This document shows, one piece after another, positions 62,576 through 64,000 of a DNA stretch of 64,000 bases (positions within the stretch are counted from its first letter, which is position 1; the number at the start of each line of letters is the position of its first letter). The stretch is from Theocolax elegans (Eukaryota; Arthropoda; Insecta; Hymenoptera; Cerocephalidae), in assembly GCA_026168455.1 (NCBI GenBank), contig JANSJX010000008.1, positions 2,081,001 through 2,145,000 of the forward strand. Reading direction: 5' to 3'. A program made the translations under genes and the position numbers. The notes under the pieces are model-generated. The model was not told where the DNA came from, ran no database searches, and saw nothing but the letters and a program-made list of their open reading frames with translations.

Positions 62576-63556
62576 TTATAATTATTAAAATATAAATTTA
62601 AGCTTTATAAGAATTCATATAGTTTAATATTTACAGTTAACATTTAATATGTCTATTTTTTTATTATTTTTATTCTGATTTCATTACACTAAATTTTGGT
62701 AAACTTTTATATATAAATTATAATAACTATAGCAATACCTCCAAGGTGTTGTATGAATCTGTTTAATTTTTAAGGTGTCCATGGTAGTGAAAAAATAATA
62801 CAATTTAAAACATTATTTTAAATAAATTAATTGCGAAAAACCTTTTTCGAAATTAAAAATAGGGGGTTGGCGCGCGAAGCGCGCAGGGGGGCGAAGCCCC
62901 CCTAGTATATATATATATGTGTGCGGTAATTGTACAGAATTATTGCTTTTTAAAATTTTACATAATTGTACATGTATTTTGTGTTTTATCCGTAAATAAT
63001 AGATGTAAGTACATTTGCAATTTTCATTCTTAGAGTTGGTGTATTGTGTAATTTTATGTAAGGTTTGTTTAAATAAATGTTGGAATAAATATTGCGATGT
63101 GCGAAATTTTATTTGTAGGAATAGATAATTAAATTTTTATTACTATTGTTCTTTTTGATCAAAAGTTTGAATTCCATGCTAGATACAGTTACTTGATTAA
63201 ATATAATATTATAGTATTGTTTAACATCATTTAAATAGAATTTTGATTCAATTTTAGTTAATTGATTCTAATTTTTATTCCAACATAAGTGTGTATTTTA
63301 ATGCGAGGTTTTTCAAAATGCGACTCCAACGTTAGTATTTTAACGCAATTCTATTTACCATATTAATTAGCTTAGCTTAGTTCATGTTTATTATTTATAT
63401 AAAAAAAAACGTGCGTAAAATAATAAGAAAATAAAACACGTAGGCGCAGGGAAAATTTTAGTGAACGATCGAATGTTGCGCAACGGGAAGCGTTATCGAC
63501 AATTTCCCAAGCTAAGAGGGCAGTTATTTACTTGGGCTATCGTTTAGTGATACGAG
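62576..63556. other. AT-rich stretch with two adjacent GC hairpins
   Basis: At about 62,871-62,902 two hairpins with GAA loops stand side by side: GCGCGC-GAA-GCGCGC and GGGGGGC-GAA-GCCCCCC. They are followed by (TA)n. The remainder has no gene. A GC-richer patch with GTTGCGCAAC lies at 63,440-63,556. Confidence 0.45.
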
Positions 63557-63762
63557 TGTAACGAACATTTCCCGAGTGTTCGTTTCTTTCAAAAATGTTT
63601 TCTTACATAAAAGATATATTTTTCACTCAGATATCTATTTAAACGATGTTTTACACGTTAAACATGTGTTGATTTGTGTAAAACATCGTTCGTGTATAGA
63701 TATTATACCTGAGGGGAAGAATAATAGCAAAATTAAATTAAAAATTTTGTGCACTCGTTACA
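63557..63762 (+). other. 206-bp terminal unit, TGTAACG ... CGTTACA, with two hairpins
   Basis: It begins TGTAACG (63,557) and ends CGTTACA (63,762). Hairpin 1 is AACGAACA / TGTTCGTT (63,560-63,584). Hairpin 2 is a perfect 15-bp stem, AACGATGTTTTACAC with its complement (63,642-63,656 and 63,676-63,690), with a 19-base loop. The left end of the 7.7-kb insertion has the same layout with different sequence. It could be a solo LTR, a tiny TIR element, or the right end of the whole insertion. Confidence 0.55.
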
Positions 63763-63933
63763 TATTTATGCATAAAAAGGCATTTGAACTCGATGAACCC
63801 GGGTTACGAACAAAATAAAAAAATAATCAAAATCTAGTCATTTTGGCCGGTTATATGCATGTATTTATGCATAAAAAGGCATTTGAACTCGATGAGCTCG
63901 GGTAGCGAACAAAATAAAAAATATTCACAATTG
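63763..63933 (+). repeat. Distal satellite monomers next to the telomere
   Basis: Just under two 99-bp monomers in the same orientation as the main array (ATTTATGCATAAAAAGGC, AACCCGGGTTACGAAC). The last one is cut at ATATTCACAA, where the telomeric 8-mer begins. Confidence 0.92.
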
Positions 63934-64000
63934 TTATTGGGTTATTGGGTTATTGGGTTATTGGGTTATTGGGTTATTGGGTTATTGGGTTATTGGGTTA
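63934..64000 (+). repeat. Telomere-like (TTATTGGG)n
   Basis: Eight perfect units and a partial ninth reach the last base of the window without variation. The G-rich strand runs 5' to 3' towards the right end, the polarity of a right-hand telomere. Whether the run continues cannot be seen. An interstitial block or another simple repeat is the alternative. Confidence 0.8.

Larger units (their letters stand above)
56068..63762. mobile_element. 7.7-kb composite insertion in a satellite monomer
   Basis: A satellite monomer is interrupted between GCATGTATT and TATTTATGCATAAAAAGG. The insert begins TGTAACG and ends CGTTACA, and TATT is duplicated (56,064-56,067 and 63,763-63,766). TG...CA ends with a 4-bp duplication are what LTR retrotransposons leave, but the first and last 200 bases are not similar to each other and no gag or pol reading frame is visible. 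Inside lie a hairpin-rich unit (56.07-58.1 kb), microsatellites, a duplicated 1-kb block, a foldback, and a second TGTAACG-headed unit (63,557-63,762). It may be two related elements, an eroded retroelement, or a DNA element with 7-bp termini. Confidence 0.6.

Noticed and set aside
56068..63762. Complete LTR retrotransposon
   Set aside because: TG...CA ends and TATT duplication fit, but the two ends are not similar, and no primer-binding site, polypurine tract, gag or pol is visible.
1..64000. tRNA, rRNA or viral gene sequences
   Set aside because: No cloverleaf with internal promoter boxes, no rRNA landmark and no viral protein motif was recognised by eye. A tRNAscan or Rfam run would be the proper test.

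Overview
This is AT-rich nuclear DNA of an insect. It has spliced genes with GT-AG introns, many microsatellites, dense small inverted-repeat transposons and hAT transposase remnants. The last 67 bases are a perfect run of the 8-mer TTATTGGG, G-rich on the + strand and pointing out of the window, as expected at the right-hand end of a chromosome. From memory, TTATTGGG is one of the non-canonical telomere motifs reported in Hymenoptera, so a wasp, bee or ant is my best guess. The species cannot be told from the window.

Genes. Three genes are well supported. (1) 10,065-10,155 (-) is the first coding exon, with signal peptide, of a probable AMPA-type ionotropic glutamate receptor; its other exons are not visible and probably lie left of base 1. 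(2) 22,845-24,720 (+) is the complete four-exon gene for the beta subunit of general transcription factor TFIIE (284 residues). (3) 24,880-34,852 (-) is a complete five-exon gene for an atypical RERG/RASL-like small GTPase (216 residues), with an 8-kb first intron that uses a GC donor. Genes 2 and 3 converge, with 159 bp between their stop codons. Several GC-rich islands (1.47-1.76, 3.2-3.7, 42.5-42.7 and 43.5-44.0 kb) look like promoters or 5' exons that I cannot assign.

Mobile-element region (about 9-43 kb). Small non-autonomous elements are abundant, and several insertion histories can be read directly. A ZMYM1/TTF-type hAT transposase pseudogene (12.6-18.7 kb, -) was split by a TA-duplicating TIR element (13,616-17,282), which was itself split by a 1.65-kb near-perfect foldback (14,932-16,586). 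A second copy of the TIR element at 38.9-40.3 kb shows the foldback's empty site. At 40.5-42.1 kb a foldback carries a 514-bp palindromic element inserted at TTAA, and its own other arm shows the empty site.

Subtelomere (44.5-64 kb). About 0.9 kb of diverged 98-bp repeats lies in inverted orientation next to about 95 copies (estimated) of a related 99-bp satellite at 45.5-56.07 kb. The array contains a 3.65-kb duplication and a Mutator-like element with a 10-bp target duplication. A 7.7-kb insertion with TGTAACG...CGTTACA ends and a TATT duplication then interrupts a monomer. About two more monomers follow, and then the telomeric 8-mer. Inside the insertion, about a dozen short hairpins share a pentaloop and show compensatory stem changes and a recurrent T-G wobble pair. 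This looks like a repeated structured-RNA module and is the most unusual thing in the window.
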